From positions 4,052,001-4,116,000 of the forward strand of contig NZ_CP011924.1 of the NCBI RefSeq assembly GCF_000238315.3: DNA of 64,000 bases, written 5' to 3'. The stretch comes from Pseudoalteromonas piscicida. Its GTDB lineage: Bacteria; Pseudomonadota; Gammaproteobacteria; Enterobacterales; Alteromonadaceae. The position numbers and the translations under genes are program-made. Each line of letters starts with the position of its first letter. The stretch's first letter is position 1. This document shows, piece by piece, positions 48,124 through 57,551 of the stretch. A model generated the notes under the pieces. That model was not told the DNA's origin. It was given only the letters and a program-made list of their open reading frames with translations, and searched no databases.

Positions 48124-49635
48124 TTAGTCTTGCTGTGCGTCCGTGATATTGGCGCGGTTAAGTAAATATTGCATCAGCATAGGCACAGGACGACCTGTAG
48201 CGCCTTTGTTCTTGCCGCTGCGCCATGCAGTACCTGCGATGTCTAAATGCGCCCAGTTGTACTTTTTCGTAAATTTAGACAAGAAACACGCGGCTGTAAT
48301 CGTGCCAGCTGCGCGACCACCTAAGTTCGTAAAGTCAGCAAACGGGCTTTCAAGTTGTTCTTGATAATCATCCCAAAGCGGCAGTTGCCAAGCTCTGTCT
48401 CCACTTTGCTCTGACGCTTTTAGCAAATCATGGGCAAGCGGGTTATGGTTAGATAAAAGACCTGTCGCATGGCTACCAAGCGCAACAATACATGCCCCTG
48501 TTAATGTCGCAACATCGACAACGGTTTCCGGCTCGAATGCTTCAACGTAAGTTAGCGCATCGCACAGTACTAAGCGGCCTTCGGCATCCGTATTGAGTAC
48601 CTCAACGGTTTGACCGGACATGGTGGTTAAAATATCGCCCGGACGGTAAGCATCGCCCCCTGGCATATTTTCGCAGCCAGCTAATACACCAATCACATTA
48701 AGTGGCAGTTGCATTTGCACAACGGCTCGCATTAAGCCAAGTACGCCCGCGGCTCCGCCCATGTCGTATTTCATTTCATCCATCGCTTCGCCAGGCTTGA
48801 TAGAAATACCACCCGAGTCAAATGTTAATCCTTTACCCACGAATACGATTGGTGCTTGGCCTTCGTCACCACCGTTATAGTGGATAACCGACATCACTGA
48901 TTCGTTGCGACTACCACGGCCAACTGCTAGGTATGAGTGCATACCCAGCTCTTCCATCTCTTGTTCACCAACAAGGTTAACGGTAACGTTATCAAAGTCT
49001 TCAGCCAACTGTTGTGCTTGCTCGCCCAAATAACGAGGGTTACAGATATTTGGTGGCATATTCGCAACGTCTTTACACAACTTACTACCAGCGGCGATAG
49101 CAAGACCGTGCTCAATCGCGCTTTCACCGATTGTTAATTCACGGCGCGTTGGTACGTTAAAGACGATTTTACGTAGCGGGCGTCTAGCCTCACTCTTTTT
49201 GCTTTTTAGTTGATTAAAGGTATACAGGCAATCTTGCGTGGTTTCGACCGCTTGGCGAACTTTCCAGTAGGTATCACGACCTTTAACATGCTGCTCAGTC
49301 AGAAAACATACCGCTTCCATTGAGCCCGTTTCATTTAACGTATTGATGGTCTTAGAGATAATTTGTTTGTATTGTTTATCGTCGAGCTCTCTTTCCTTAC
49401 CACAACCCACTAACAAAACGCGTTCGCTGAGTACATTTGGTACATGATGAAGAAGTAGAACTTGTCCTGGTTTGCCTTCAAGATCACCACGTCTGAGTAA
49501 ATTTGAGATATAGCCTTCGCTTATTTTATCCAGCTGTTCACCAATTGGTGAGAGACGGCGTGGCTCGTATACACCAACAACAATACATGCGCTACGCTGT
49601 TTCTCTGGACTACCACTTTTAACGCTGAATTCCAT
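48124..49635 (-). CDS. pepA: Leucyl aminopeptidase PepA
   Basis: PepA is a hexameric M17 zinc/manganese aminopeptidase; in E. coli it also binds DNA at Xer sites and carAB. The catalytic C-domain has [30 protein letters not shown], and the signature [14 protein letters not shown]. The N-domain is normal and the total is 503 residues. It is the first gene of pepA-holC-valS and is divergent from lptF, the arrangement seen in E. coli. Array DNA begins 32 nt after its stop. Confidence 0.97.
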   Translation of the reverse strand: MEFSVKSGSPEKQRSACIVVGVYEPRRLSPIGEQLDKISEGYISNLLRRGDLEGKPGQVLLLHHVPNVLSERVLLVGCGKERELDDKQYKQIISKTINTLNETGSMEAVCFLTEQHVKGRDTYWKVRQAVETTQDCLYTFNQLKSKKSEARRPLRKIVFNVPTRRELTIGESAIEHGLAIAAGSKLCKDVANMPPNICNPRYLGEQAQQLAEDFDNVTVNLVGEQEMEELGMHSYLAVGRGSRNESVMSVIHYNGGDEGQAPIVFVGKGLTFDSGGISIKPGEAMDEMKYDMGGAAGVLGLMRAVVQMQLPLNVIGVLAGCENMPGGDAYRPGDILTTMSGQTVEVLNTDAEGRLVLCDALTYVEAFEPETVVDVATLTGACIVALGSHATGLLSNHNPLAHDLLKASEQSGDRAWQLPLWDDYQEQLESPFADFTNLGGRAAGTITAACFLSKFTKKYNWAHLDIAGTAWRSGKNKGATGRPVPMLMQYLLNRANITDAQQD

Positions 49636-49743
49636 TGCGACTCCTGAGTCTTTGTCATGTCATTTTGAACTTTTTATGCCAACACACTTTCCTACATTAA
49701 AGTCATGAATATGCTTTAACCTTAGGTAGGATATTCCGGCGCA

Positions 49744-49772
49744 TTGACATATAATAAAGTGACTAAAATAAT
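49744..49772 (+). promoter_or_regulatory. Probable sigma-70 promoter of lptF
   Basis: A consensus TTGACA at 49744-49749 is followed 17 nt later by AATAAT at 49767-49772, about 60 nt before the lptF start. The TATAAT directly after the -35 is not correctly spaced. Confidence 0.55.
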
Positions 49773-49831
49773 CAGTTTACTCAATTTTTCCCACTATTCC
49801 AGTGAAACAAGACGTTTTATAGGGACGAACA

Positions 49832-50944
49832 TTGCTTATTTTCCGCTATTTAACGGGTGAAGTGCTAAAATCTCAGGTTGCGGTTTTTCTCACCTTAATG
49901 ACAATATTTTTGTCACAAAAGTTTGTACTCATTCTGAGCTCAGCGTCTGAAGGAGGTATACCGGGTAAGTTAGTACTTGCTATGCTTGCGCTAAAGCTGC
50001 CACAGTTAGCCGGTTATATTTTACCGCTTAGTCTCTTTCTTGGGATCATTTTAGCCTATAGTCGCATTTACGCCGACAGTGAAATGACGGTACTGCGCGC
50101 TTGCGGGGTCAGTGAGTGGTATGTCGTTAGGGTGACTTTAGTCTCTAGTGTATTTTTTGCATTACTCGCCGCTTGTGTGAGTATGTATATTGCACCTTGG
50201 GCGAGTGAAAAAGAGTATCAATTAAGAGAGCAAGCCGATGCGGAATCGGGACTTTCTACTCTCAGAGCTGGTAGATTTCAGCAAACGGGCAATGAAAAAG
50301 CGGTGGTATTTGTTCACGGTATTAGCGAACAAGGCCGCGAATTAGACAAAGTGTTTGTCGCGCAATTGCCTGAGAAGGACTCAAATCAAGCCGCTCGTTT
50401 AGTGTATGCGCAAAAAGGAGAAGTGATTGAGCTTGATAGTGGTGAGCAGCAATTACTCCTTCATGAAGGTAAGCGTTACGAGACTGATGGCTTCAGCCAA
50501 GCACTTAATCGTACTGAATTTGGTACTTACCAAGTGCAAATTAAAGAACAAGAAATTGAACACCAGCGCCGTAAATTAGAGGCTATTCCAAGCTTACAGT
50601 TACTTGAAATGGATACGCCTGAAGCAAAAGCGCAATTTCAGTTGCGATTATCGGTGCCTATTTCCATTTTGTTACTCACTCTATTGGCTGTGCCACTAAG
50701 TGTGGTTAACCCAAGACAAGGCAAGTTTGCTAAGCTCGTGCCAGCAATTACGCTATATTTGGGTTATTTCATTCTACTCAACGCAGGCAAGTTTCTGTTA
50801 GCTGAAGAAAAAGTGCCAGCCTCAGTCGGTCTCTGGTGGATCCACTTAAGTGTGCTCTTTATTGGCGTTTACTTAATCGCGAAAGGAAGACCTTTTGGTG
50901 TATGGGTTCGCTCGGTATTTATGAAACGGGAGACGACGGCATGA
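49832..50944 (+). CDS. lptF: LPS export ABC transporter permease LptF
   Basis: LptF and LptG form the membrane core of LptB2FG, which extracts lipopolysaccharide from the inner membrane. The 370 residues show the YjgP/YjgQ layout: membrane helices near residues 15-35, 50-75 and 98-122, a periplasmic beta-jellyroll domain, and three C-terminal helices (VPISILLLTLLAVPLSVVNP). The start is TTG 49832 (AGGG about 8 nt upstream), giving LIFRYLTGEVLKSQ as expected. It overlaps lptG by 4 nt. Confidence 0.96.
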   Translation: MLIFRYLTGEVLKSQVAVFLTLMTIFLSQKFVLILSSASEGGIPGKLVLAMLALKLPQLAGYILPLSLFLGIILAYSRIYADSEMTVLRACGVSEWYVVRVTLVSSVFFALLAACVSMYIAPWASEKEYQLREQADAESGLSTLRAGRFQQTGNEKAVVFVHGISEQGRELDKVFVAQLPEKDSNQAARLVYAQKGEVIELDSGEQQLLLHEGKRYETDGFSQALNRTEFGTYQVQIKEQEIEHQRRKLEAIPSLQLLEMDTPEAKAQFQLRLSVPISILLLTLLAVPLSVVNPRQGKFAKLVPAITLYLGYFILLNAGKFLLAEEKVPASVGLWWIHLSVLFIGVYLIAKGRPFGVWVRSVFMKRETTA

Positions 50945-52008
50945 TGAAGACGCTTGATTGGTATTTAGGGCGTAGCATCTTACAAACCACAGGTTTCGCG
51001 CTATTAGTTTTTGTGGGGATCAATACGCTTATAAAGTTTATTGAGCAACTGCGCTCGGTTGGTCGTGGCAGCTATGATTTACTCGGTGCCATGCTCTATA
51101 CCATTTACAGCATGCCAAGCGATATCGTCGTATTTTTCCCTATGGCTGCGCTGATTGGTGGCCTGATTGGGCTTGGTGCACTTGCTTCAAGCAGTGAACT
51201 AATTGTTATGCAAGCGGCTGGGTGGTCGCGTTTTCAAATTATTATGTCGGTGATGAAAACGGCAGTGCTGCTTGCGCTACTGATGATGGCGCTTGGGGAG
51301 TGGGGGGCACCAAAAGCGGAGCAAACCGCAAAACGGTTAAAAAACGAAGCAATTTATGGCGGTGAAGTTTACAGCGCTCAGCGTGGTGTGTGGGCGAAAG
51401 ACGGCGGCAATTTTATTAACATAGGTAATGTTGAAAAAAACGGTAAGCTTAAAGATATCGCAATTTATTATTTCGATGACTCACTAACACTGGCAAAAAT
51501 CGTACGCGCTCAGTCGGCGCAAAGCATATCTAACGGCTGGCAATTGCAAGACGTGGAAGAAGTACATATCGATCAACAACAAATTACAACGCATTATTCA
51601 AAATCAATGCTCTACGAGTCTGAATTAAGTGAAGACAGGTTAGGTGTTGTATCGATAGAGCCAGATGCTTTGTCTTTCACAGGATTATGGTCATTTCTCG
51701 CTTATCTAAAGCAAAATGAGCAAGATTCAAGTAGCTATGAACTCGCGCTGTGGCGTAAGGTGATGCAGCCGCTGACGATTGGGGTAATGCTGCTGGTGGC
51801 TTTGTCATTTATCTTCGGGCCACTGAGAACGGTGAGCATGGGCGCGCGGATTATTATGGGCGTGGTAACAGGCTTAGCTTTCCATCTGAGTAATGAAATT
51901 TTCGGCCCTATCGTGATGGTATATCAAGTTCCACCGGTGGTTGGCGCGTTAATGCCAAGCTTGTTATTTATTGGATTGGCTATCCATCTGCTGAAGAAAC
52001 AAAATTAA
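50941..52008 (+). CDS. lptG: LPS export ABC transporter permease LptG
   Basis: Partner of LptF in the LPS exporter. The 355 residues begin MMKTLDWYLGRSILQTTGFA and have the same six-helix plus jellyroll plan (FFPMAALIGGLIGLGALASS; C-terminal VMLLVALSFIFGPLRTVSMG). The start overlaps the lptF stop as ATGA; a second ATG at 50944 is possible. The frame extends upstream into lptF but without a reason to use it. A bidirectional hairpin follows. Confidence 0.96.
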   Translation: MMKTLDWYLGRSILQTTGFALLVFVGINTLIKFIEQLRSVGRGSYDLLGAMLYTIYSMPSDIVVFFPMAALIGGLIGLGALASSSELIVMQAAGWSRFQIIMSVMKTAVLLALLMMALGEWGAPKAEQTAKRLKNEAIYGGEVYSAQRGVWAKDGGNFINIGNVEKNGKLKDIAIYYFDDSLTLAKIVRAQSAQSISNGWQLQDVEEVHIDQQQITTHYSKSMLYESELSEDRLGVVSIEPDALSFTGLWSFLAYLKQNEQDSSSYELALWRKVMQPLTIGVMLLVALSFIFGPLRTVSMGARIIMGVVTGLAFHLSNEIFGPIVMVYQVPPVVGALMPSLLFIGLAIHLLKKQN

Positions 52009-52023
52009 CGTTTTGAATTAAGT

Positions 52024-52059
52024 AAAAATATAGGTCTCATTATGAGGCCTATATTTTTT
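52024..52059. terminator. Bidirectional terminator between lptG and the RDD gene
   Basis: AAAAATATAGG and CCTATATTTTT form the outer stem, with CTCAT/ATGAG inside. A T run follows on both strands. Confidence 0.9.
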
Positions 52060-52101
52060 ATGGACATGGCTAATGGAATAGGCTGCTATTTGAAGCTTAG
52101 A

Positions 52102-52599
52102 TTAGTCTAAGCTGTTATACACCTTTTTATTTTCCTCTTTGCTCAGTACCACTACCTCAGTACCACACAGCATATCCTGGAGCGATCTTTTCTTTTTAAA
52201 GTCTAACAACACTACCAGATTACCCAGTCCAAGTAGCGCGCATAGGCTACGAGCGATTGCTTTTGGCCAAGTTAACAGTGCTCCGTCGGGGGTTTGCACT
52301 TTTAGGCGCCATGCGCGCATACCGATAGTTTGACCGCTCTTAGTCCAAAAATAGGCAAAAAACAGCACCGAAACCAACACCAATAACGTGGCTCTAAGTG
52401 TATATAAGATAGGATCCGCTTGGATCAGCGCCGATACGTCTTCATGATTGCCAAGTGCGAGCATGTTAAATGAAATTAAGGCATTGATGGTTAGTAAAAA
52501 TAACACGGTAGTCAGCATTGCGAACGCGACGACCACTAAGTTGTCGTATATAAGTGAAGCCAAGCGACGGCTGAAATTCGCTGGAGCAAAATGTGACAT
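52102..52599 (-). CDS. RDD family membrane protein
   Basis: A 165-residue inner-membrane protein with the RDD pattern: Arg-rich start (FSRRLASLIYDNLVVVAFAM), a second helix (ATLLVLVSVLFFAYFWTKSG) and the conserved QTIGMRAWRLKVQTPDG. Some RDD proteins are Na+/H+ antiporters, but most are uncharacterised. ATG 52599 is preceded by TGAGAG; the frame extends 14 codons upstream with no ribosome site. It stands alone, between lptG (convergent) and the tRNA locus. Confidence 0.88.
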   Translation of the reverse strand: MSHFAPANFSRRLASLIYDNLVVVAFAMLTTVLFLLTINALISFNMLALGNHEDVSALIQADPILYTLRATLLVLVSVLFFAYFWTKSGQTIGMRAWRLKVQTPDGALLTWPKAIARSLCALLGLGNLVVLLDFKKKRSLQDMLCGTEVVVLSKEENKKVYNSLD

Positions 52600-52794
52600 A
52601 ACAACTCTCATAATTACAAGGTTGCGGAGTATTTTACACATAAACCGATAAAACGTTTACTGAATTACGTTAACTAATGGATTAGTAACATCTTGTCGTT
52701 ACCGTTTTAGCAGGAATAAAGTTGACTTTAGGGTAATATTTAACTGCTTGTGCACAAATAACAGGCAGTTAACGCCTTATTGCAAAAAAATTAC

Positions 52795-52822
52795 TTGCCG
52801 TTCTTAATCGCCTTTGTATAAT
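52795..52822 (+). promoter_or_regulatory. Sigma-70 promoter of tRNA-Leu
   Basis: TTGCCG at 52795-52800 and a perfect TATAAT at 52817-52822, 16 nt apart and preceded by TG. Transcription would start near 52829, giving a leader of about 88 nt before the tRNA. The remaining 52600-52794 region holds no gene. Confidence 0.78.
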
Positions 52823-52916
52823 GCAAAGCATAGAGACGAAGGCAAATAAAAAAAGCCTGAGCTCAAAGTGGTTTTTCTTTATTTTCTCTTGTTTTAGAAG
52901 ATGAAAGAAAAATTAT

Positions 52917-53001
52917 GCCAGTGTGATGGAATTGGTAGACATGACGGATTCAAAATCCGTTGCCTTCGGGCGTGGCGGTTCAAGTCCGCCCACTGGTACC
53001 A
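52917..53001 (+). tRNA. tRNA-Leu (CAA)
   Basis: An 85-nt class II tRNA. The acceptor stem GCCAGTG pairs with CACTGGT (one G-U pair), followed by ACCA with encoded CCA. The anticodon loop TTCAAAA gives anticodon CAA, reading UUG. The variable arm GTTGCCTTCGGGCGT is a long hairpin as expected for Leu, and the T arm is GGCGG-TTCAAGT-CCGCC. Its own promoter lies upstream and a terminator 10 nt downstream. This is the only tRNA gene I found in the window. Confidence 0.97.
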
Positions 53002-53010
53002 CTTTTTATA

Positions 53011-53038
53011 ACCCTTGCTTTCTAGCAAGGGTTTTTTT
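53011..53038 (+). terminator. Intrinsic terminator of tRNA-Leu
   Basis: ACCCTTGCT (53011-53019) pairs with AGCAAGGGT (53024-53032) around TTCT, followed by seven T. Confidence 0.93.
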
Positions 53039-54100
53039 ATGCCTGAATTGTAGGTCGAGATTTATCTCGACGAATTGGACGCCACGCGGGTGGCGCTAAT
53101 ACAGGTTAAGAGTCCGCCCACTGGTACCACTTTTTATAACCCTAACCGATTGGTTGGGGTTTTTTATGCCTCAAATTTATGCTTTGAAATTATGGTATTG
53201 GACTTGGGCGCCACGCGGGTGGCGCTAATACAGGTTAAGAGTCCGCCCACTGGTACCACTTTTTATAACCCTAACCGATTGGTTGGGGTTTTTTATGCCT
53301 CAAATTTATGCTATGAAATTATGGAATTGGACTTCGGCGCCACGCGGGTGGCGCTAATACAGGTTAAGAGTCCGCCCACTGGTACCACTTTTTATAACCC
53401 TAACCGATTGGTTGGGGTTTTTTATGCCTCAAATTTATGCTATGAAATTATGGAATTGGACTTCGGCGCCACGCGGGTGGCGCTAATACAGGTTAAGAGT
53501 CCGCCCACTGGTACCACTTTTTATAACCCTAACCGATTGGTTGGGGTTTTTTATGCCTCAAATTTATGCTATGAAATTATGGAATTGGACTTCGGCGCCA
53601 CGCGGGTGGCGCTAATACAGGTTAAGAGTCCGCCCACTGGTACCACTTTTTATAACCCTAACCGATTGGTTGGGGTTTTTTATGCCTCAAATTTATGCTA
53701 TGAAATTATGGTATTGGACTTGGGCGCCACGCGGGTGGCGCTAATACAAGTTAAGAGTCCGCTCACTGGTACCACTTTTTATAACCCTTGCTTTTTAGCA
53801 AGGTTCTTTATGCCTGAATTGTAGGTCGAGATTTATCTCGACGAATTGGGCGCCACGCGGGTGGCGCTAATATAGGTTAAGAGTCCGCCCACTGGTACCA
53901 CTTTTTATAACCCTTGCTTTTTAGCAGGGGTTTTTTATGCCTCAAATTTATGCTATGAAATTATGGTATTGGACTTGGGCGCCACGCGGGTGGCGCTAAT
54001 ACAAGTTAAGAGTCCGCTCACTGGTACCACTTTTTATAACCCTTGCTTTTTAGCAAGGTTCTTTATGCCTGAATTGTAGGTCGAGATTTATCTCGACTTA
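53039..54100 (+). repeat. Tandem array of tRNA-Leu 3' ends, terminators and palindromes
   Basis: Eight downstream copies of the tRNA 3' end plus following DNA (AGTCCGCCCACTGGTACCAC then TTTTTATAACCC) start at 53111, 53240, 53369, 53498, 53627, 53756, 53882 and 54011. The period is 129 bp (once 126). Most units also contain a terminator hairpin and the palindrome GGCGCCACGCGGGTGGCGC. Two types exist: one with the original CCTTGCT terminator and GTAGGTCGAGATTTATCTCG (53050, 53821, 54076), and one with a CCTAACCGATTGGTTGGGG terminator. A 249-codon frame at 53075-53824 exists only because 129 is a multiple of 3. No copy contains a full tRNA. Confidence 0.92.
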
Positions 54101-54312
54101 TTGGGTTTATCTCGACAAATTGCTTTAAGCGTCACATAACAGGTGCTATTTGCCGTTACAAATCAAGCTACCTCCACGGTTCAACCCATTATTCTAAACT
54201 GACAGTTACTTTCTCACAAAACTGGCAGTTTTCGGTAAATTGCCTATGCTTTTGTAATTAAATTGGTTTATTGTAGATTTAAGCAACTAAATTTTACTAG
54301 GCAAGCGAGGCG
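54101..54312. other. Intergenic region before the GGDEF gene
   Basis: About 210 AT-rich bases. The first 25 bases still carry a partial repeat (TTTATCTCGAC at about 54106). No RNA gene or clear operator was seen; the ribosome site AGGCGAGGCG precedes ATG 54313. Confidence 0.5.
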
Positions 54313-55704
54313 ATGAAGGTAACTGTAGAAAAGCAAACCATAGTGCTGTTATCGTTATTTACCATCGTGTTCTGGAGTTTGACGTTCTACGCGGTAAATC
54401 TTATTTCTCATTCCATTGTAGTTCAGGAGATCAGTGAAAGGACCGAGATAGTGAGGTCTAACGTATCGCTTGTTCGCGCAAAAATTGAAAATGCCATCTT
54501 TATGGATACCTATTTGGCTGAGAGCTTGGCTACTTTTGTTACAATCGATCCTGATTTTGCTATTGAGCATTGGTCGCATGTCGTATCAAAAGCGGTTGAA
54601 AAGTCGACGCTAATTCGTCATGTTGGTCTTGCTCCGAATAATATCATTAGTCATGTCTATCCTGTTGAAGAGAATCGAGCAGCTATCGGTTTCGATTTTC
54701 GTACTAACCCTGAACAATTTCGCACCGTTGAAATTGCCAGAACCTCTCAAAAGGTGTTTATCGCCGGTCCACTACAGCTAGTGCAAGGCGGTGAAGCCTT
54801 GATTGCGAGGTTTCCTGTGTTTTCAGATTATCCGAGGAATGAAAGCTACTGGGGCGCAATTAGTGTAGTTTTAGATTATCAAAAGCTGCTTGAATATAGT
54901 GGCATTAACGATTTGGACAGCGCCGTTTTAGCTATTCGAGGTCGAGATGGATTAGGTGAACAGGGGGATGTCTTTTATGGCTCTGCTACCTTGTTTGAAA
55001 CACCAGATCTAGTCATCCCAATCAATTTACCATCTGGTGAATGGCAGCTTGTGGCTGATTATCAAATAGACGAGAGCACTTATGCAAAAGCAAGACAGCA
55101 AGCACAGATTTTGGTTACTGCTGTTGCTTCAATATTATTTCTCTCGTTATTAGTACTCTATCGAGCGTATCACTTAGCACATACAGCCTCGCTGCAAGAC
55201 GACTTAACTAAGTTGCCTAACCGTCGCTATGCGATTAGGCAACTCAATACGTTACTTGGTCGTTCAGAGCAACCGTCATTTGTGCTGCTTAACCTCGATC
55301 TAAATAATTTTAAACAAGTAAACGATAAGTTTGGTCATGAAGTGGGAGATAAGCTGTTGCTTCATGTCTCGTCAATTTTGATGAACTCAGTGCGTGTGTA
55401 CGATTTTATCGCACGCTTAGGTGGGGATGAGTTTGTTATTATTTTACACAGAGTGTCAGAAGACGCTTTGGTTAACTCAATTATAAAAAATATTAAGGAG
55501 CAGGTTGAAAAGCAACCGCTGCAAGTTGATAGGCACACTATTCAAACGACGGTAAGCGTTGGCTATGCTTTCCCTACAGCAAACCAAGATAGTGTCTCAG
55601 AACTCATGGCTCGCGCCGACCACAACATGTATTACGATAAAAATCTGTCGCAACGACAGCAAAACAAAAGTGAGGTTTTGGAAACAAATCAGGAAACCCA
55701 CTAG
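54313..55704 (+). CDS. Membrane diguanylate cyclase with CHASE-like sensor domain
   Basis: A 463-residue inner-membrane protein that should make cyclic di-GMP. A membrane helix (about residues 9-30), a periplasmic domain of about 230 residues resembling CHASE (NPEQFRTVEIARTSQKVFIA, LVQGGEALIARFPVF), a second helix (about 267-284) and a GGDEF domain follow. The active-site GGDEF is at residues 370-374 and the inhibitory RxxD site (Arg361-Asp364) sits five residues before it, so product inhibition is expected. The histidine kinase gene starts 45 nt downstream on the same strand and is probably co-transcribed. Confidence 0.93.
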   Translation: MKVTVEKQTIVLLSLFTIVFWSLTFYAVNLISHSIVVQEISERTEIVRSNVSLVRAKIENAIFMDTYLAESLATFVTIDPDFAIEHWSHVVSKAVEKSTLIRHVGLAPNNIISHVYPVEENRAAIGFDFRTNPEQFRTVEIARTSQKVFIAGPLQLVQGGEALIARFPVFSDYPRNESYWGAISVVLDYQKLLEYSGINDLDSAVLAIRGRDGLGEQGDVFYGSATLFETPDLVIPINLPSGEWQLVADYQIDESTYAKARQQAQILVTAVASILFLSLLVLYRAYHLAHTASLQDDLTKLPNRRYAIRQLNTLLGRSEQPSFVLLNLDLNNFKQVNDKFGHEVGDKLLLHVSSILMNSVRVYDFIARLGGDEFVIILHRVSEDALVNSIIKNIKEQVEKQPLQVDRHTIQTTVSVGYAFPTANQDSVSELMARADHNMYYDKNLSQRQQNKSEVLETNQETH

Positions 55705-55748
55705 AACTATACTAAGCTTACAGAGTATCAATTAAGTGAGAATGTGCC

Positions 55749-57551
55749 GTGCAGCTAAAGCAGTCAGTTCTATTTTTCAAAATTGCCGCGTTGACTTCTG
55801 CGATTGTGATCATTTTCGTCAGCTGGTTTTTGTATTACGAAGTGAGTCGTAGTGCCCGCCTTACCGCACAACTTACTCAATTGCAAACCGCTCTACAACG
55901 AACCATGGATCAAGAAGAGCATATTCTTATTCGAGCACAAAAAGATGATGTTTCTGCCATCCCACAATTAAAGTACAGCTATCAGGATAGCTTTAGTAAC
56001 TTACTTAATTCTATGGCCAATGAAGAGGCCTTGCTGCCGTTGCTATTACAACTCGATGAACTGTCAAAAGCCTACTTTGGTAAACTAGATGAACTTATCC
56101 GCTTACATGAGCAGCTCGGCTATGACGAAAATGCAGGCATTTATGGTGAGTTCAGACGTAGCGCTCATGCTTTACAGGATCGAATTTCTGGTAAGGCTAT
56201 GCCTCAGTTGGAAATTGCCATATTGGAATTAAGGCGTCGAGAAAAAGACTTTTTGTTAAGAGCTGACTTAAGTTATTTGCAGCAGCATGAACAACTCGTC
56301 ATGCATGCTGAGCAACTAATCAAAGACAATGCGCTCAGTGAAGAGATAAGCAATTTGCTTAAACGTTATGAAGCGGGTTTTGCAAGCTATGTTGCTATTT
56401 TGCGAAAGCTAGGTTTGCACGATGGTGAAGGCGTACGTGCGGAGCTATTCACCGAGAAGCAAAAATTACGAAGCCAGTTTGAGCTAGTATCAATCCGTAC
56501 CCAAGCCGTTACGCAAGAACGTAAAGAAAGTATCATTTTATATGGCCTCATTTTAATTGTACTGATGAATATTGCTGTGCTTATCTTACTGAATTATCAA
56601 AATAGCAAAGTCACACGGCATATACTGGCTATCAATAAAGTACTCGTAAAAGTTGCTAAGCTTGAAGACTTTAGTTTAAGGGTGAATATTGACGGTAACG
56701 ATGAGATTGCACAAATTGCTCATCAACTCGATGACCTATTAGCATTTATTGAAACCTTGCTTGCGCGCCTAAGCGCAGCGCAGCAACGCTTAATCGAAGA
56801 AGCCAAAATGGCGAGTTTAGGAAATATGGTGAGTGGCTTTGCCCATGAGCTTAATACGCCGCTTGGTGTTGCTATTACCAGCCAATCGCATTTAAAAGAG
56901 CAAGTCGCGACACTAAAATCGCAACTTGAACTTGGTAAGTTACAGCGGCAAACCTTGACGACACTAATTACTGAGGCAGAAGCCGCGCTATATTTATTAG
57001 AAAATAACCTCCACCGCACAGCCTCGCTGGTAGATGATTTTAAGCTTGTGGCAGTGAATCGAGAGTTTGAAGAAAAGAGCACGTTCAACCTTAAGCATTT
57101 AGTTAAAAATGTCTTTGATTGCTACCAATCAGAATTAAACCAAGAAGACTATGCCATTGAACTCGAAATCCCCGAAAACCTAACTTTGATCAGCTACCCG
57201 TCGGTGTTTAGCCAAGTTGTTGGGTACAGTATTAACAACTGCATCAAGCACGCCAAGATTGACGGGCAAAAGCTGAATATTGTGGTATCTACCGTATTAA
57301 TTAATGATTATATCCATTTTTATTTTAAAGATGACGGCGCGGGAATAGATAAAGAGCTATTGCCCGCTATCTTTGAGCCTTTCGTTACTTCGAAGCGTTT
57401 TTCGGGAGGTACAGGGCTTGGCTTGAGTATTGTATATAACTTAGTAACACAGAAGTTGAAGGGCGAAATCAAAATGCAAAGCCCTGCGCATGGCGGTGCC
57501 TGCTTGCATATTATTTTAACCGGAACAGAGTTTAATTTTACAGAAGAGTAA
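55749..57551 (+). CDS. Membrane-bound sensor histidine kinase
   Basis: A 600-residue kinase. Helix 1 (about residues 8-30) and helix 2 (about 262-282, LYGLILIVLMNIAVLILLNY) flank a helical periplasmic sensor. A HAMP domain (about 285-340) follows. The phosphorylated His is about residue 366, in a variant H-box GFAHELNTPLGVAITS typical of the HAMP-linked RsbR/DctB-like group. HATPase_c has DDGAGIDKELLPAIFEPF and GGTGLGLSIV. GTG 55749 is the likely start. With no adjacent regulator gene, its target may be remote; the preceding diguanylate cyclase suggests a shared signal. Confidence 0.9.
   Translation: MQLKQSVLFFKIAALTSAIVIIFVSWFLYYEVSRSARLTAQLTQLQTALQRTMDQEEHILIRAQKDDVSAIPQLKYSYQDSFSNLLNSMANEEALLPLLLQLDELSKAYFGKLDELIRLHEQLGYDENAGIYGEFRRSAHALQDRISGKAMPQLEIAILELRRREKDFLLRADLSYLQQHEQLVMHAEQLIKDNALSEEISNLLKRYEAGFASYVAILRKLGLHDGEGVRAELFTEKQKLRSQFELVSIRTQAVTQERKESIILYGLILIVLMNIAVLILLNYQNSKVTRHILAINKVLVKVAKLEDFSLRVNIDGNDEIAQIAHQLDDLLAFIETLLARLSAAQQRLIEEAKMASLGNMVSGFAHELNTPLGVAITSQSHLKEQVATLKSQLELGKLQRQTLTTLITEAEAALYLLENNLHRTASLVDDFKLVAVNREFEEKSTFNLKHLVKNVFDCYQSELNQEDYAIELEIPENLTLISYPSVFSQVVGYSINNCIKHAKIDGQKLNIVVSTVLINDYIHFYFKDDGAGIDKELLPAIFEPFVTSKRFSGGTGLGLSIVYNLVTQKLKGEIKMQSPAHGGACLHIILTGTEFNFTEE

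Noticed and set aside
49744..49755. TTGACATATAAT read as a complete promoter
   Set aside because: The two hexamers are adjacent, with no spacer; only the TTGACA with a later -10 is plausible.
53075..53824. A 249-codon open frame across the tRNA array
   Set aside because: It exists because the 129-bp repeat is a multiple of three; the protein would be repeats of tRNA and terminator sequence. The E. coli tyrT array also encodes a small protein, so expression is not impossible, but nothing here (no ribosome site) supports it.
53111..54040. Additional tRNA-Leu genes or pseudogenes
   Set aside because: Only the T-arm-to-CCA part is repeated; no D arm or anticodon arm is present in any copy.
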